Notes: generated from the sequence alone by a model not told the origin. 64,000 nucleotides of DNA from Flavobacterium hibisci (GCF_020026925.1 NZ_JAIQDW010000011.1:1-64000), one strand, 5' to 3'. Numbered from the stretch's first letter, positions 1-8,159 are shown. Translations and numbers: made by a program.

Positions 1-30
1 AAAGACTACTTTTGAAGCTATACACACACC

Positions 31-48
31 GCAATTTAATTAAATTGC
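31..48. repeat. 18-bp perfect palindrome
   Basis: GCAATTTAATTAAATTGC reads the same on both strands. It lies just before a terminator and after the end of whatever gene lies left of the window. It could be an operator or part of the 3' end structure of that transcript; nothing decides between these. Confidence 0.4.
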
Positions 49-55
49 AAGAATT

Positions 56-82
56 AGGAAAGCGAAAACTTTCCTTTTTTTT
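56..82 (+). terminator. Rho-independent terminator of a gene left of the window
   Basis: A perfect 7-bp stem AGGAAAG/CTTTCCT with a 6-nt loop is followed by about eight T. It reads on the + strand, so it should end a transcript entering from the left. Confidence 0.75.
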
Positions 83-96
83 ATGCCACAAAAAAA

Positions 97-127
97 GCTG
101 CCTCACTTTTGAGACAGCCTCTTTTTT
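97..127 (+). terminator. second terminator-like hairpin
   Basis: GCTGCCTC pairs with GAGACAGC (one mismatch) around a short loop and is followed by TCTTTTTT. It is in tandem with the hairpin at 56-82, and together they isolate the sugar kinase gene from upstream transcription. Confidence 0.55.
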
Positions 128-180
128 ATGAAATGAATTATGTTTTTATTTTAAATCGTAATTTTAGAAAAAAAAGTATA

Positions 181-1092
181 ATGAACAACAATAAAAAAAT
201 AAAAGTCCTAGCCTTTGGAGAAATTCTTTGGGATATTTTTGAAAACGAAAAAAAGATTGGAGGAGCACCATTAAATGTGGCCATGCGAATGAAAAGCCTG
301 GGTTGTGAAGTCTCCATAATTAGCGGTGTAGGAAATGATGAAGACGGGCATACACTTCTTCATGAAGTGGAAACGTTAGGAATTGATACTAATACAATTT
401 CACAATCAGAAACATTTCCTACAGGTCTGGTAAAGGTAACATTAGATAAAAATGGCTCTGCAATTTACGATATTCATTATCCATCTGCCTGGGATAAAAT
501 AGAAATGAACGAGTATGCTCAAAAATTGGTAAAGAATGCAGATGTTTTAATTTACGGAAGTTTGGTCTGCAGGGATGATGTATCAAGAAAATCTTTAGAA
601 TCATTATTACAAAATGAAGTTTTTAAAGTATTTGATGTCAATTTAAGAAAGCCGCATTATTCATATAGAATTCTGGAGAAATTGATGCTGGAGGCAAATT
701 TCATAAAATTTAATGATGAAGAAATTCTTGAAATTGCAAAAGAGTTGCAATCTCCTTTTGCCTCCTTAGAAGAAAATATGAATTTCATAGCTGCTAAGAC
801 CAATACACCATCGATTTGTGTAACAAAAGGCGAACACGGAGCAGTATTGTTATGGCAAGGGACATTGTATGAAAATACAGGTTATGCTGTCCGGGTTGTT
901 GATACGGTAGGGGCAGGCGACTCGTTTTTAGCTTCGTTAATTACCTGTTTGCTTACAGGTAGTACACCTCAAAAAGCGATTGATTTTGCTTGTGCAGTGG
1001 GTGCTTTGGTTGCTGCATCAGCTGGCGCAAATCCGGACATCTCTTTAGCAGAAATTCAGAAAATGATTTCAGCAGATAATGATGAAAAATAA
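181..1092 (+). CDS. PfkB-family carbohydrate kinase (fructokinase-like)
   Basis: Phosphorylates a sugar, probably fructose, with ATP in the cytoplasm. From the ATG at 181 the protein is 303 residues, the usual length for PfkB kinases. The N-terminal GEILWD and GGAPLNVA segments form the sugar-binding start of the ribokinase fold, and VDTVGAGDSF near the C terminus is the PfkB signature with the catalytic Asp and the anion-hole GAGD. The open frame runs back to a TTG at 109, but that lies in the terminator hairpin at 97-127, so ATG 181 is preferred. A LacI-type regulator follows on the same strand 200 bp downstream, which fits a sugar-use locus. The exact substrate is inferred. Confidence 0.85.
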   Translation: MNNNKKIKVLAFGEILWDIFENEKKIGGAPLNVAMRMKSLGCEVSIISGVGNDEDGHTLLHEVETLGIDTNTISQSETFPTGLVKVTLDKNGSAIYDIHYPSAWDKIEMNEYAQKLVKNADVLIYGSLVCRDDVSRKSLESLLQNEVFKVFDVNLRKPHYSYRILEKLMLEANFIKFNDEEILEIAKELQSPFASLEENMNFIAAKTNTPSICVTKGEHGAVLLWQGTLYENTGYAVRVVDTVGAGDSFLASLITCLLTGSTPQKAIDFACAVGALVAASAGANPDISLAEIQKMISADNDEK

Positions 1093-1291
1093 GAATTTGA
1101 ATTTGTTTTCTGATTAAAATGATTGCTGTTTTTTTTTGTTTAAGATCAGCGAAGTGTAGTGAACTATTAAGTATTTATACACATTCTTTTGTAAATCTAT
1201 GTCAAAAAAATAGGCAGAAAAAGATATATGGAATAATTAAATTAATTTTATAACTTTAATTCAATTATTTAACTTAAAGGCAAAAAATATC

Positions 1292-2302
1292 ATAACAATA
1301 AAAAAAATAGCAGAACTAGCCAATGTTTCGCCTGGAACAGTGGACAGGATTATTCATAAACGCGGTCAGGTATCGCAGGAGAATATAGATAAGGTAAATG
1401 CCATTATTAAAAAACACGGATTTAAACGAAATATTTTTGCAAGTAACTTGGCTTCAAACAAAAAATGCAAAATAGCGGTCTTTTTACCTAAATCCGAAAA
1501 GCTGGAATACTGGGCAAGCCAGTTAAGCGGAATAGAAAAGGCAGCCGAAGAATTTAAAAAATTTGGTATCGAACTCCAGTATTTTCTTTATGATTTTGAA
1601 AGTAGTTTATTTCAGAAAATGGTGGCTGAAGTGCTCGATTTTGAATGCGACGGATTGCTCTTTTCTCCTATTTTTCATGAAGAATCAATTGCATTTCTGG
1701 ATGAATACAAAAAGAAGAACAAACCTCTAGTAATGATAGATTCTGATATTAAAGATAAAATAGATCATTATTATATTGGGCAGGACGCTTTTAAAAGTGG
1801 CTATTTAGCAGGACGTCTTATTAGTTTTGCAGTAAAAAGTGAGCGCAACGTACTTATAGTCAAAATAGCGAAAGAAATAGACAATACTTCTGTCTATCTG
1901 CAACGTATTAAAGGATTTTATGCTTTTTTTGAAGACCATCCTGAACTCACAAATTTTAGTTTCTCTGAAATTACCATAAAAGAACCGGATGCGAATCTGC
2001 TTAATCTGGAAACGTTTAAAAATATCAGCAGCATATTTGTTCCCAATTCCCGTGCTTATGTTGTTGCTCAGTTTTTACAGAAACACAATATAAAAGGAAC
2101 AAGAATAATAGGTTACGATCTTTTGAAAGAAAATATAACCTATTTAAATTCGGGAATAATTGACTTTTTAATTAACCAGAAACCAGAAGAGCAGGGGTAT
2201 ATGGGAATAAATTACCTGTATAAAAAAATTATTTTACAGGAAAGCTTAGATGCTACTCATTTTATACCGTTGGATATAATTGTAAAAGAGAATTATATGT
2301 AA
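1292..2302 (+). CDS. LacI-family transcriptional regulator, no canonical start codon
   Basis: Sugar-responsive DNA-binding regulator. The frame read from 1292 gives TIKKIAELANVSPGTVDR, a textbook LacI helix-turn-helix, followed by a hinge and a periplasmic-binding-protein-like sensor domain (from about KIAVFLPKSEK to the end). No ATG, GTG or TTG lies in this frame between the stop at 1238-1240 and the GTG at 1340. Starting at 1340 would cut through the recognition helix. Translation must begin at ATA 1292 or ATC 1289, or the true ATG has been lost. The target is unknown; the adjacent PfkB kinase suggests sugar metabolism. Confidence 0.7.
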   Translation: MTIKKIAELANVSPGTVDRIIHKRGQVSQENIDKVNAIIKKHGFKRNIFASNLASNKKCKIAVFLPKSEKLEYWASQLSGIEKAAEEFKKFGIELQYFLYDFESSLFQKMVAEVLDFECDGLLFSPIFHEESIAFLDEYKKKNKPLVMIDSDIKDKIDHYYIGQDAFKSGYLAGRLISFAVKSERNVLIVKIAKEIDNTSVYLQRIKGFYAFFEDHPELTNFSFSEITIKEPDANLLNLETFKNISSIFVPNSRAYVVAQFLQKHNIKGTRIIGYDLLKENITYLNSGIIDFLINQKPEEQGYMGINYLYKKIILQESLDATHFIPLDIIVKENYM

Positions 2303-2363
2303 GTGTTACATGTAAAAAATATCATTTTTTACTTCAACTAAGGCTTTGTTTATTTATACAACG

Positions 2364-2621
2364 TTATTTCTCCTGTTCTAAATTATCAGCTGCAGAAATC
2401 TGGTCTAATATATTGGTTTGGTTGGGCGAAATGTAGTTTTTTGTTTCGATTGGTGTTTCTTTCCTAAACAGAATATCTAAGGCATTGTATAGTTTTAATA
2501 AAACATCCCTGTCTTCTTTTGCAATGTCTAAAGCCGTATTAAAATTAAAAACATAATTATTCGAATTACGTACTTCTACTTTTATCGTTTTCGATGTGAT
2601 TTTAAATTTGACTATATCCAT
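2364..2621 (-). CDS. hypothetical protein, 85 aa
   Basis: Not recognised. From the ATG at 2621 it gives a small soluble protein with a beta-rich first half (MDIVKFKITSKTIKVEVRN) and a helical, charged C terminus. No signal peptide or membrane segment is seen. An upstream in-frame start at 2651 adds ten polar residues that look non-coding. It stands alone on the minus strand, converging with the LacI gene. Length and composition look genuinely coding but the function is unknown. Confidence 0.5.
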   Translation of the reverse strand: MDIVKFKITSKTIKVEVRNSNNYVFNFNTALDIAKEDRDVLLKLYNALDILFRKETPIETKNYISPNQTNILDQISAADNLEQEK

Positions 2622-2651
2622 ATTATTTGAAATGTGCTTGTGAGATTGCAA

Positions 2652-2976
2652 AGTTATCGTAATTAACTTTATAAAATTAATTTCTTCAAATTTAAAGTAA
2701 CTAATTTCAAAAGTTTAAAATTTGTTTTGGCAAACTTTAGTAAAATCATGTATTGCTTTGAATGAAATATAATAAAAAACCCTTAAACATTTACTGTTTA
2801 AGGGTTTGCCTTTGTAGCCTTAACAGGACAGAATAATGAACTTTTTGCTAAAGATTTAGACCGTTTACTATGCATTCCCGCTAAACAGTAATCTGTTTTT
2901 AAGATGAACTTTTGTACATAATTAAGCATACCTCTTTACTTGATTTTTTTAGATTTAGAGTGTATGCTTGCAAATT
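2652..2976. other. gene-poor flank of the IS21 element
   Basis: About 325 bp without a complete gene. It holds a strong hairpin (2778-2806) and, on the + strand from about 2802 to a stop at 2889-2891, a short protein-like open stretch ending DLDRLLCIPAKQ. This may be the tail of a deleted gene. The N-terminal half of the recombinase found to the right of the IS element is not visible here, so material has been lost. Confidence 0.4.
2778..2806 (-). terminator. strong hairpin, terminator on the minus strand
   Basis: AACCCTTAAACA and TGTTTAAGGGTT form a perfect 12-bp stem with a 5-nt loop. On the minus strand it is followed by a T-rich run, so it would stop transcripts coming from the IS21 side before they reach the small gene at 2364-2621. 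Confidence 0.6.
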
Positions 2977-3069
2977 CCAGTGATATTGACCAGCCAATTC
3001 CAATTTAAAGTGACCACCTGATTCCAATTCAAAATGACCACCTAATTCCGGAGCAAATTGACCACCTCC
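2977..3069. repeat. IS21 left terminal repeats
   Basis: Starts CCAGTGATATTGACC and repeats the TGACCACC motif three more times with TTCC spacers. These match the inverted copies at the right end and are the expected IstA binding sites. Confidence 0.7.
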
Positions 3070-3129
3070 GTTTTTGATTAAAAACTATATTTTTTCATCT
3101 GTTAATTAGTATTCAAATATAATAAAATA

Positions 3130-3869
3130 TCACTCCTTGTTTACTGCTCTTTTCTTTCTCATAGATTCGCCATGTAATTCAAGCCTGTGAGATTGGTGTA
3201 TAAGCCGGTCTAATATTGCATCGGCTATTGTCTTTTCTCCGATTATATCATACCATCCCTGCACCGGGATCTGTGATGTCACGATGATCGAGCCGTTATT
3301 ATGTCTGTCTTCTATGATCTCCAAAAGAGTAATCCGGTTATGGCTGTCAAGCGCCTGGAGTCCAAAATCATCAAGTATTATAACATCCTGTCTTTGTATT
3401 TTGGTGAGTTCCCGCAGATAAGTCCCATCTGCTTTAGCTATTTTCAGTTTAGCAAACAATTTTGAGGTATTAAAATAACTCACCTTAAACCCCTGTATGC
3501 AGGCTTGATAGCCTAATGCGGTGCCTAAATAGCTTTTACCGACACCGGTGCTTCCAGTGATTAAAATATTTTCGTTTTTCTCTATATAAATTCGCATTCT
3601 GCCAGACGCAGCACCATGTTTCGGTCTAGGTTGCGTGATACATCAAAATTGATGCTTTCAATATTTGATTTGTAATGGAACTTGGCATTAGTGATACTCC
3701 GTTCAATACGGCGATTATATCTTTCATCCCATTCTGCATCGATAATCATCGATACAAACTGATCAAGGGTGTAATGATCGGTTTTTCCGCTTTCAATGGC
3801 TGTTTTAAAGGCATTAAACATGCCATAAAGCTTCATCTGTTTCATTTTGGCAACTGTGGATTCATTCAT
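3130..3869 (-). pseudogene. istB: IS21 helper ATPase IstB, frameshifted
   Basis: IstB is the AAA+ helper that loads the IstA transposase on target DNA. The first 95 residues (3869-3582) match the IstB N terminus and end RLAECEFI before a stop. The rest continues in another frame (3597-3130) as EKNENILITGSTGVGKSYLG, with the Walker A motif GSTGVGKS and Walker B VIILDDFG. The break lies in TATATA at about 3583-3588 (TTTATATAGAG on the coding strand). Removing one TA restores a single frame of about 245 codons, the normal IstB length. Read as a 2-bp duplication that inactivates the gene; a programmed frameshift is possible but not expected in this family. Confidence 0.85.
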
Positions 3870-3885
3870 TTTTTCGAGATTTAAT

Positions 3886-5433
3886 TTAGTTATAATAATG
3901 TTTTCCTCTTATGTTACTGTGATTGGGAAGTTCCTGCTCGGGCTCTTGATCAAAATCAATATGATCCAGATTGTTTTCTAAAATATTCTGTATGGTCTTA
4001 AAATTGTAAATTTTAAAATCAAGTGCCCGTCTGCAGGCATTTACCAGCCTCTGCCTGCCTACCTTTTTTTCAAAATTGAGTATCCCCAGACAGCTTTTAT
4101 AGGCCTGTTCCGGATGATTTCTGCTTTCGATTATCTGCATTATATATTCTCCTACCGACTCATCAATATTATTTGCCCATTCAATGAAGCGGGCGGCGCT
4201 CCATTGGGCTACAAATTGATGCGTGCTGGCTAAATGCTCAGGGGTTGTTGTGTAGACATAAGGTTTGTAGTTTCGTGGATGTACGGCTATTCGATTGTAT
4301 TTATAATAAATCTCTACCGTTGATTTGGTATATAACAGCTTTGCTTTCTTTTTCACATACTGGTACGGAACGCTGTAATAATTTTTGTCCTGGCTTAATT
4401 GAACATGACCGTTCTGCATCACTGTTGCAAAAGACTGGTATTTGATTTCAAAACGATCTTGCGGCAGCGGACGCAGCTTTTCCTTTTCGTCTTCTAAAAA
4501 TAATTCCAAACGGGAATAAGGACGCCCTGTCAGCTTTCTATTGTTATGAGAGTCAAGCAATGTCCAGATCTGCTGGTTCAATTCTTCAAGAGAAAAGAAC
4601 TTGGTTTCTTTCAGAGAGGCATAAATCCTTCGATATAATATCTTGACGGCTCCTTCAACTAATGATTTGTCTCTGGGTCTGTAAGCTCTGGCAGGCAGGA
4701 TTGTAGTTTCGTAGTGTTCTGCTAAATCAGCCAGGGTTTCATTGATTGTCGGTTCAAAACGGCTGCTTTTTATTACTGCAGATTTTAAATTATCCGGAAC
4801 AATGGCAGCAGGAGTGCCTTCAAAAAAACGCATGGCATTTTCCACCGAGTCAACAAAGCTTTCCTTCTGCTGGCTCATGGAAGCTTCAGCATACGTGTAT
4901 TGGCTAGCGCCTAATATTGCTACAAAAAACTGCACTTCTTTGGTTTCTCCGGTATCTGTATCAATAATAGAGAGTGTCTTTCCGGCATAATCAACATACA
5001 TTTTATCACCAGCCTTATGGTTCATATGCATAACCGGATTGACTCGTCTGCCCCATACTTTGTAATGATGGGCAAATTGAGAACTCCTGTAGCCATCTGG
5101 ATTTACAGCAATATATTGCTCCCACATGTGCTGTACGGTAACGCCAACTTTCTTTAGTTCGCGTTCCATCTTAGGAAAAAAATCATAAAGGGTCTGTAAT
5201 CTCGGGCTAATGGCCTCTACACTGGTCTGGGAGAATAAAAGTTCCAGCTCTGCATCGGTTTTCTGGTCGATTAATTCAAAACTTAATCCGAGAACTTCAA
5301 ATAAAGAAATATATTTCTTTACCGTATTTCTTGAAAGGGATAAGTAGCTACTTATAAACAACTTACTCTTTCCATTACAATAAAATTTAATTGCTTTTCT
5401 AATTTTACTCATGTCTGTTATTTTGTTTGCCAT
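3886..5433 (-). CDS. istA: IS21-family transposase IstA
   Basis: DDE/RNase H-fold transposase, 515 residues, the normal length. The N-terminal 50 residues hold a helix-turn-helix (LSLSRNTVKKYISLFE). The catalytic core shows the first Asp in MYVDYAGKTLSI, the second in IVPDNLKSAV and the Glu in LVEGAVKILYRR. The C terminus contains the beta-barrel domain and a basic tail. It starts at ATG 5433 just inside the right terminal repeats, with istB 16 bp downstream, the standard IS21 order. The gene looks intact. Confidence 0.93.
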   Translation of the reverse strand: MANKITDMSKIRKAIKFYCNGKSKLFISSYLSLSRNTVKKYISLFEVLGLSFELIDQKTDAELELLFSQTSVEAISPRLQTLYDFFPKMERELKKVGVTVQHMWEQYIAVNPDGYRSSQFAHHYKVWGRRVNPVMHMNHKAGDKMYVDYAGKTLSIIDTDTGETKEVQFFVAILGASQYTYAEASMSQQKESFVDSVENAMRFFEGTPAAIVPDNLKSAVIKSSRFEPTINETLADLAEHYETTILPARAYRPRDKSLVEGAVKILYRRIYASLKETKFFSLEELNQQIWTLLDSHNNRKLTGRPYSRLELFLEDEKEKLRPLPQDRFEIKYQSFATVMQNGHVQLSQDKNYYSVPYQYVKKKAKLLYTKSTVEIYYKYNRIAVHPRNYKPYVYTTTPEHLASTHQFVAQWSAARFIEWANNIDESVGEYIMQIIESRNHPEQAYKSCLGILNFEKKVGRQRLVNACRRALDFKIYNFKTIQNILENNLDHIDFDQEPEQELPNHSNIRGKHYYN

Positions 5434-5508
5434 AATCCGTATATTTTTAACGAATGTATGGTTCTAACAACATGAAAAAATCAATAGTTTTTAATAGTTA
5501 ATCAACCA

Positions 5509-5605
5509 CAAAATCTGGTGGTCAATTTGCTCCGGAATTAGGTGGTCAGTTTGCTCCGGAACGGGTGGTCAATTTATTCCGGAAAATGGTGGTCAAATTG
5601 ACTGG
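5509..5605. repeat. IS21 right terminal repeats
   Basis: Four copies of GGTGGTCA followed by ATTTG or similar and TCCGGAA at 5517, 5541, 5564 and 5588, ending ACTGG at 5601-5605. They are inverted with respect to the left-end copies. Confidence 0.75.
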
Positions 5606-6048
5606 TTTTTCCACATGACATGCTGATGCGTAATTATGAAAGTTTCGCTTCAGTTTTTGATGACAGACGAAAAAATGTAGTTGCCGAGATAGAGAAGTGC
5701 AATTTAAAACTTGGCAAGGCCAGGGATCTGCTGTTTGCAGAAAAACTTGATGCAGATGATTACAAAGAAATAAAAGACGAATGCAAGATTCGAATAGAAG
5801 ATTTGGAGTTAGAACTTTCTGCTTACCTCTCAGAACGAAAAAATCATAGTATTAAACAAAACCTAAATAGTGCCTTGTCCAGTATTAGCAGTATCTCAGC
5901 TCTGTACAGGGAAGGAGATATTGAAACAAAAAGATATATTGTACGTTCGATATATCCCGAAAAGTTGGTATTTGACGGAAGCACGTATCGAACCCCAAGA
6001 GTAAATGTAATTGCGGAGTATATTTTTAGGAAGCACCTTAGGAGATAA
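5606..6048 (+). pseudogene. C-terminal fragment of a large serine site-specific recombinase
   Basis: The open frame runs straight out of the IS21 end into about 145 codons of coiled-coil sequence (EIEKCNLKLGKARDLLFAEK, then DDYKEIKDECKIRIEDLE) and a basic end. This resembles the coiled-coil and C-terminal region of large serine recombinases of mobile elements. The catalytic Ser domain and zinc ribbon are absent: the IS21 element sits where they should be and the piece expected on its far side is missing. It could be translated from the ATG at 5620 or 5626 but cannot be a working recombinase. It stops 45 bp from the 3' end of a tRNA gene. Confidence 0.65.
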
Positions 6049-6088
6049 AAAAAACCGGACAAATGATAAATTATATCAGTTGTCCGGT
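6046..6088 (-). terminator. terminator of the tRNA-Met gene
   Basis: ACCGGACAA (6054-6062) pairs perfectly with TTGTCCGGT (6080-6088). On the minus strand the stem is followed by a long T run, placing the stop a few bases beyond the tRNA 3' end. Confidence 0.8.
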
Positions 6089-6092
6089 CTTG

Positions 6093-6166
6093 TAGCGAGG
6101 ACGGGAGTTGAACCCGTGACCTCAGGGTTATGAATCCTGCGCTCTAACCAACTGAGCTACCTCGCC
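6093..6166 (-). tRNA. tRNA-Met (CAT), elongator type
   Basis: A 74-nt cloverleaf on the minus strand. The acceptor stem pairs GGCGAGG with CCTCGCT (G-U at the first pair) with discriminator A; the D arm reads GCTC...GAGC; the anticodon loop ATTCATAAC gives CAT; the T arm is ACGGGTTCAACTCCCGT. CCA is not encoded. It lacks the initiator features (unpaired first base), so elongator Met is favoured. A tRNA-Ile whose CAT is modified to lysidine has the same anticodon but usually a different body. Confidence 0.92.
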
Positions 6167-6309
6167 TGGACTGCAATCGAAATGTGTTCCTGATTGCGGG
6201 TGCAAAGATAGAAATAATATTAAAGCTTACAAGTATAAATCAAGAAAAAAAAATATTTTTAAAAATGCATTGTTTTTGGACAGATATTCTTATATTTCCA
6301 AAAAATTAA

Positions 6310-6711
6310 ATGTATCACATGGATTCAAAAATACGTTACGAAATAGAGTTTCCAATCAATTCGTCGCCACAGTTATTATATCAATATATATCAACACCGT
6401 CAGGTTTATCAGAATGGTTTGCAGACAATGTAAACTCTAGAGGTGAGTTTTTTACTTTTATATGGAATGATTCGCAGGAAAAAGCGCGTCTTGCATCTAA
6501 AAAAACCGGTGAAAAAGTAAAGTTTAAATGGGTCGACGAGGCCAGTAAAGACACAGAGTATTTCTTTGAATTGCATATTTTGGTAGATGAATTAACCAAA
6601 GATGTTTCATTAATGGTGATTGATTTTGCGGAAAAAGAAGAAATAGGAGAGGCTAAACAATTGTGGGAGAATCAGATTTCAGATCTGAAACATCTTATAG
6701 GTTCTGTTTAG
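6310..6711 (+). CDS. START-like domain protein (Bacteroidota family)
   Basis: A 133-residue soluble protein with the SRPBCC/AHSA1-like pattern: IRYEIEFPINSSPQLLYQYI, then STPSGLSEWFADNV and a long C-terminal helix (EEIGEAKQLWENQISDLKHLIG). This fold makes a deep hydrophobic pocket; no ligand or reaction is known for this subgroup. ATG 6310 or the next ATG at 6319 may be used. It is monocistronic, ended by the hairpin at 6740-6765, which is also the start region of the next gene. Confidence 0.75.
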   Translation: MYHMDSKIRYEIEFPINSSPQLLYQYISTPSGLSEWFADNVNSRGEFFTFIWNDSQEKARLASKKTGEKVKFKWVDEASKDTEYFFELHILVDELTKDVSLMVIDFAEKEEIGEAKQLWENQISDLKHLIGSV

Positions 6712-6731
6712 TAAAACTCTATTTTATGCCT

Positions 6732-6739
6732 TATATTTG
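6732..6739 (+). promoter_or_regulatory. -7 box TATATTTG of the aminotransferase gene
   Basis: Perfect match to the Bacteroidota -7 element TAnnTTTG, 26 bp before the ATG at 6766. No clear -33 TTG is seen at the ideal distance. Initiation 5-7 nt downstream would fall in the left arm of the hairpin at 6740-6758. Confidence 0.6.
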
Positions 6740-6765
6740 CCCTGAACAAAATTCAGGGTTTTTTT
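6740..6765 (+). terminator. terminator overlapping the next gene's transcription start
   Basis: CCCTGAA (6740-6746) pairs perfectly with TTCAGGG (6752-6758), followed by seven T. The T run ends at the base before the ATG of the aminotransferase. It terminates transcripts from the START-like gene. Transcripts starting at the -7 box at 6732 would lack the left arm and escape. Confidence 0.75.
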
Positions 6766-7602
6766 ATGATCAATTTTAACGGAAACATTGCACAGGGAGA
6801 AAATATACTAACTCAAAATCGTGCATTCTTGTATGGTGATGGTGTTTTTGAGACCCTGAAAATAGTAAATAACAGGGTTTTGTTTCTGGAGGATCATTAT
6901 TTCAGGTTAATGGCTTCTATGCGTGTGGTGAGAATGGAAATTCCAATGGATTTCACTATGGAGTATTTTGAAGAACAGGTTTTAAATCTCGTTAATGAAA
7001 TGGGTATCGCTGCATCGGCAAGAGCGAGAATAACGGTTTTTAGAAATGAAGGAGGATTGTATTTGCCAAAAACAAATTTAGTTTCTTATTTAATTCATGC
7101 AACACCTCTTGAAAGTGTCAATTATACTTTGAATACTGCAGCATATGAAGTTGATTTATATAAAGACTTCTATGTGACCAAGCAGTTATTGTCGTCGATT
7201 AAAACGACTAATAAGTTGATAAATGTTACCGGAAGTATTTTTGCTAATGAGAACGCTTTAGATAACTGTATTTTGCTTAATGATACTAAAAATGTTGTCG
7301 AGGTATTACAGGGAAATTTATTTATGCTTACAGGTAAAAAACTGACCACTCCACCAGTTTCTGAGGGTTGTTTGAATGGTGTTATGCGTAAACAAATTTT
7401 AGCATTAGCGAAAAAAATAGAAGGCATAGAGGTACTCGAAGAAATAATTTCACCATTCGATCTTCAGAAAGCAGATGAATTATTTCTGACAAATGTAATT
7501 ACCGGGATTCAATCGATAACAAAATACCGAAAAAAAGAGTTTGCAAATAATTTTGCTCAGGTGCTAGTGCAAAAACTCAATGAATCCATTTCTGAAAATT
7601 AA
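6766..7602 (+). CDS. PLP-dependent aminotransferase class IV
   Basis: Fold-type IV PLP enzyme, 278 residues. The group includes branched-chain and D-amino-acid aminotransferases and aminodeoxychorismate lyase (PabC). The N terminus (NRAFLYGDGVFETLKI) fits the family from its first residues, so ATG 6766 is right even though it touches a terminator T run. The Schiff-base lysine is in SSIKTTNKL, and the glutamate-containing VVEVLQGNLFML plus ELFLTNVITGIQSI near the C terminus match the cofactor phosphate-binding region. Length and the GDGVFET motif fit PabC-like lyases, but the substrate cannot be fixed. It converges on yqgE with overlapping stop codons. Confidence 0.82.
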   Translation: MINFNGNIAQGENILTQNRAFLYGDGVFETLKIVNNRVLFLEDHYFRLMASMRVVRMEIPMDFTMEYFEEQVLNLVNEMGIAASARARITVFRNEGGLYLPKTNLVSYLIHATPLESVNYTLNTAAYEVDLYKDFYVTKQLLSSIKTTNKLINVTGSIFANENALDNCILLNDTKNVVEVLQGNLFMLTGKKLTTPPVSEGCLNGVMRKQILALAKKIEGIEVLEEIISPFDLQKADELFLTNVITGIQSITKYRKKEFANNFAQVLVQKLNESISEN

Positions 7603-8159
7603 TTCAGATATGGATTCTCCGGTGCATTTGACCAGATGAGGTAATCGCCTCCAAGCTCCATAATTTGCTCTTTCCAAAAATGAGTGGCAGATTTTCCGAT
7701 AATTTTATTTTTATAAGTGTTATCGGTTATGATCCAGGAATTCCCCTGCATTTCATTCTCAAGCTGATTTTCGTCCCAACCTGTATAACCTAAGAAAAAA
7801 CGAATGTTGTTTTTGTGAATGGATCCGTCGTTTATTAAGTCTTTAGTCGATTCAAAATCACCACCCCAATAAATTCCATTAGAGATTTCGACACTATTTG
7901 GGATTAATTCAGGGATATTGTGAATAAAATATAGGTTATCCTGCTCTACAGGTCCCCCGTTGTATATTTTGAAATTCGCATCAATTTCTGGTATTAAGTC
8001 ATTAATAGTGTATTTTAACGGCTTATTAATGATAAAACCTATTGATCCTTCTTTGTTATGGTCTGCTAATAAAATTACCGATCTGTTAAATGATAAATCT
8101 CCAATTATTGAAGGCTCGGCAATAAGCAGGTGTCCTTTTTTTAATTTTTCTGAAATCAT
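7599..8159 (-). CDS. YqgE/AlgH family protein (DUF179)
   Basis: A 186-residue protein of the YqgE/AlgH family, whose biochemical role is unsettled. Recognised by KGHLLIAEPSIIGDLSFNRSV near the N terminus, GFIINKPL, YNGGPVE and FFLGYTGWDENQLE toward the C terminus. The start chosen is the ATG at 8159; an upstream ATG at 8189 adds ten residues (MSKFNKNCSR) outside the family block. Its last codons overlap the stop of the convergent aminotransferase gene by four bases. Confidence 0.88.
   Translation of the reverse strand: MISEKLKKGHLLIAEPSIIGDLSFNRSVILLADHNKEGSIGFIINKPLKYTINDLIPEIDANFKIYNGGPVEQDNLYFIHNIPELIPNSVEISNGIYWGGDFESTKDLINDGSIHKNNIRFFLGYTGWDENQLENEMQGNSWIITDNTYKNKIIGKSATHFWKEQIMELGGDYLIWSNAPENPYLN

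Larger units (their letters stand above)
2977..5605 (-). mobile_element. IS21-family insertion sequence (about 2.6 kb)
   Basis: Contains the two diagnostic genes of IS21 elements, istA and istB, both on the minus strand. Both ends begin CCAGT and then carry several copies of a terminal motif related to TTTGACCACC plus TTCCGGA (left near 2985, 3011, 3035, 3059; right near 5517, 5541, 5564, 5588). Multiple terminal repeats are typical of IS21. The exact ends and a target duplication could not be fixed: the flanks (GCAAATT and TTTTTCC) do not match. istB is frameshifted, so this copy probably cannot move unaided. The right end abuts the remains of a serine recombinase. Confidence 0.85.

Noticed and set aside
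109..180. Upstream extension of the sugar kinase from a TTG at 109
   Set aside because: It lies inside a terminator hairpin, and the family fold starts after ATG 181.
1340..1342. GTG as start of the LacI-type regulator
   Set aside because: It cuts into the recognition helix; the frame before it clearly encodes the rest of the HTH.
2811..2834. TTGTAGCCTTAACAGGACAG as a copy of the tRNA-Met 3' end (an att site)
   Set aside because: Only TGTAGC and AGGAC match the tRNA-side sequence TGTAGCGAGGACGGG; too weak to call.
2970..5612. Target-site duplication of the IS21 element
   Set aside because: The flanks GCAAATT and TTTTTCC do not match; the ends may have been altered or the boundary misplaced by a few bases.
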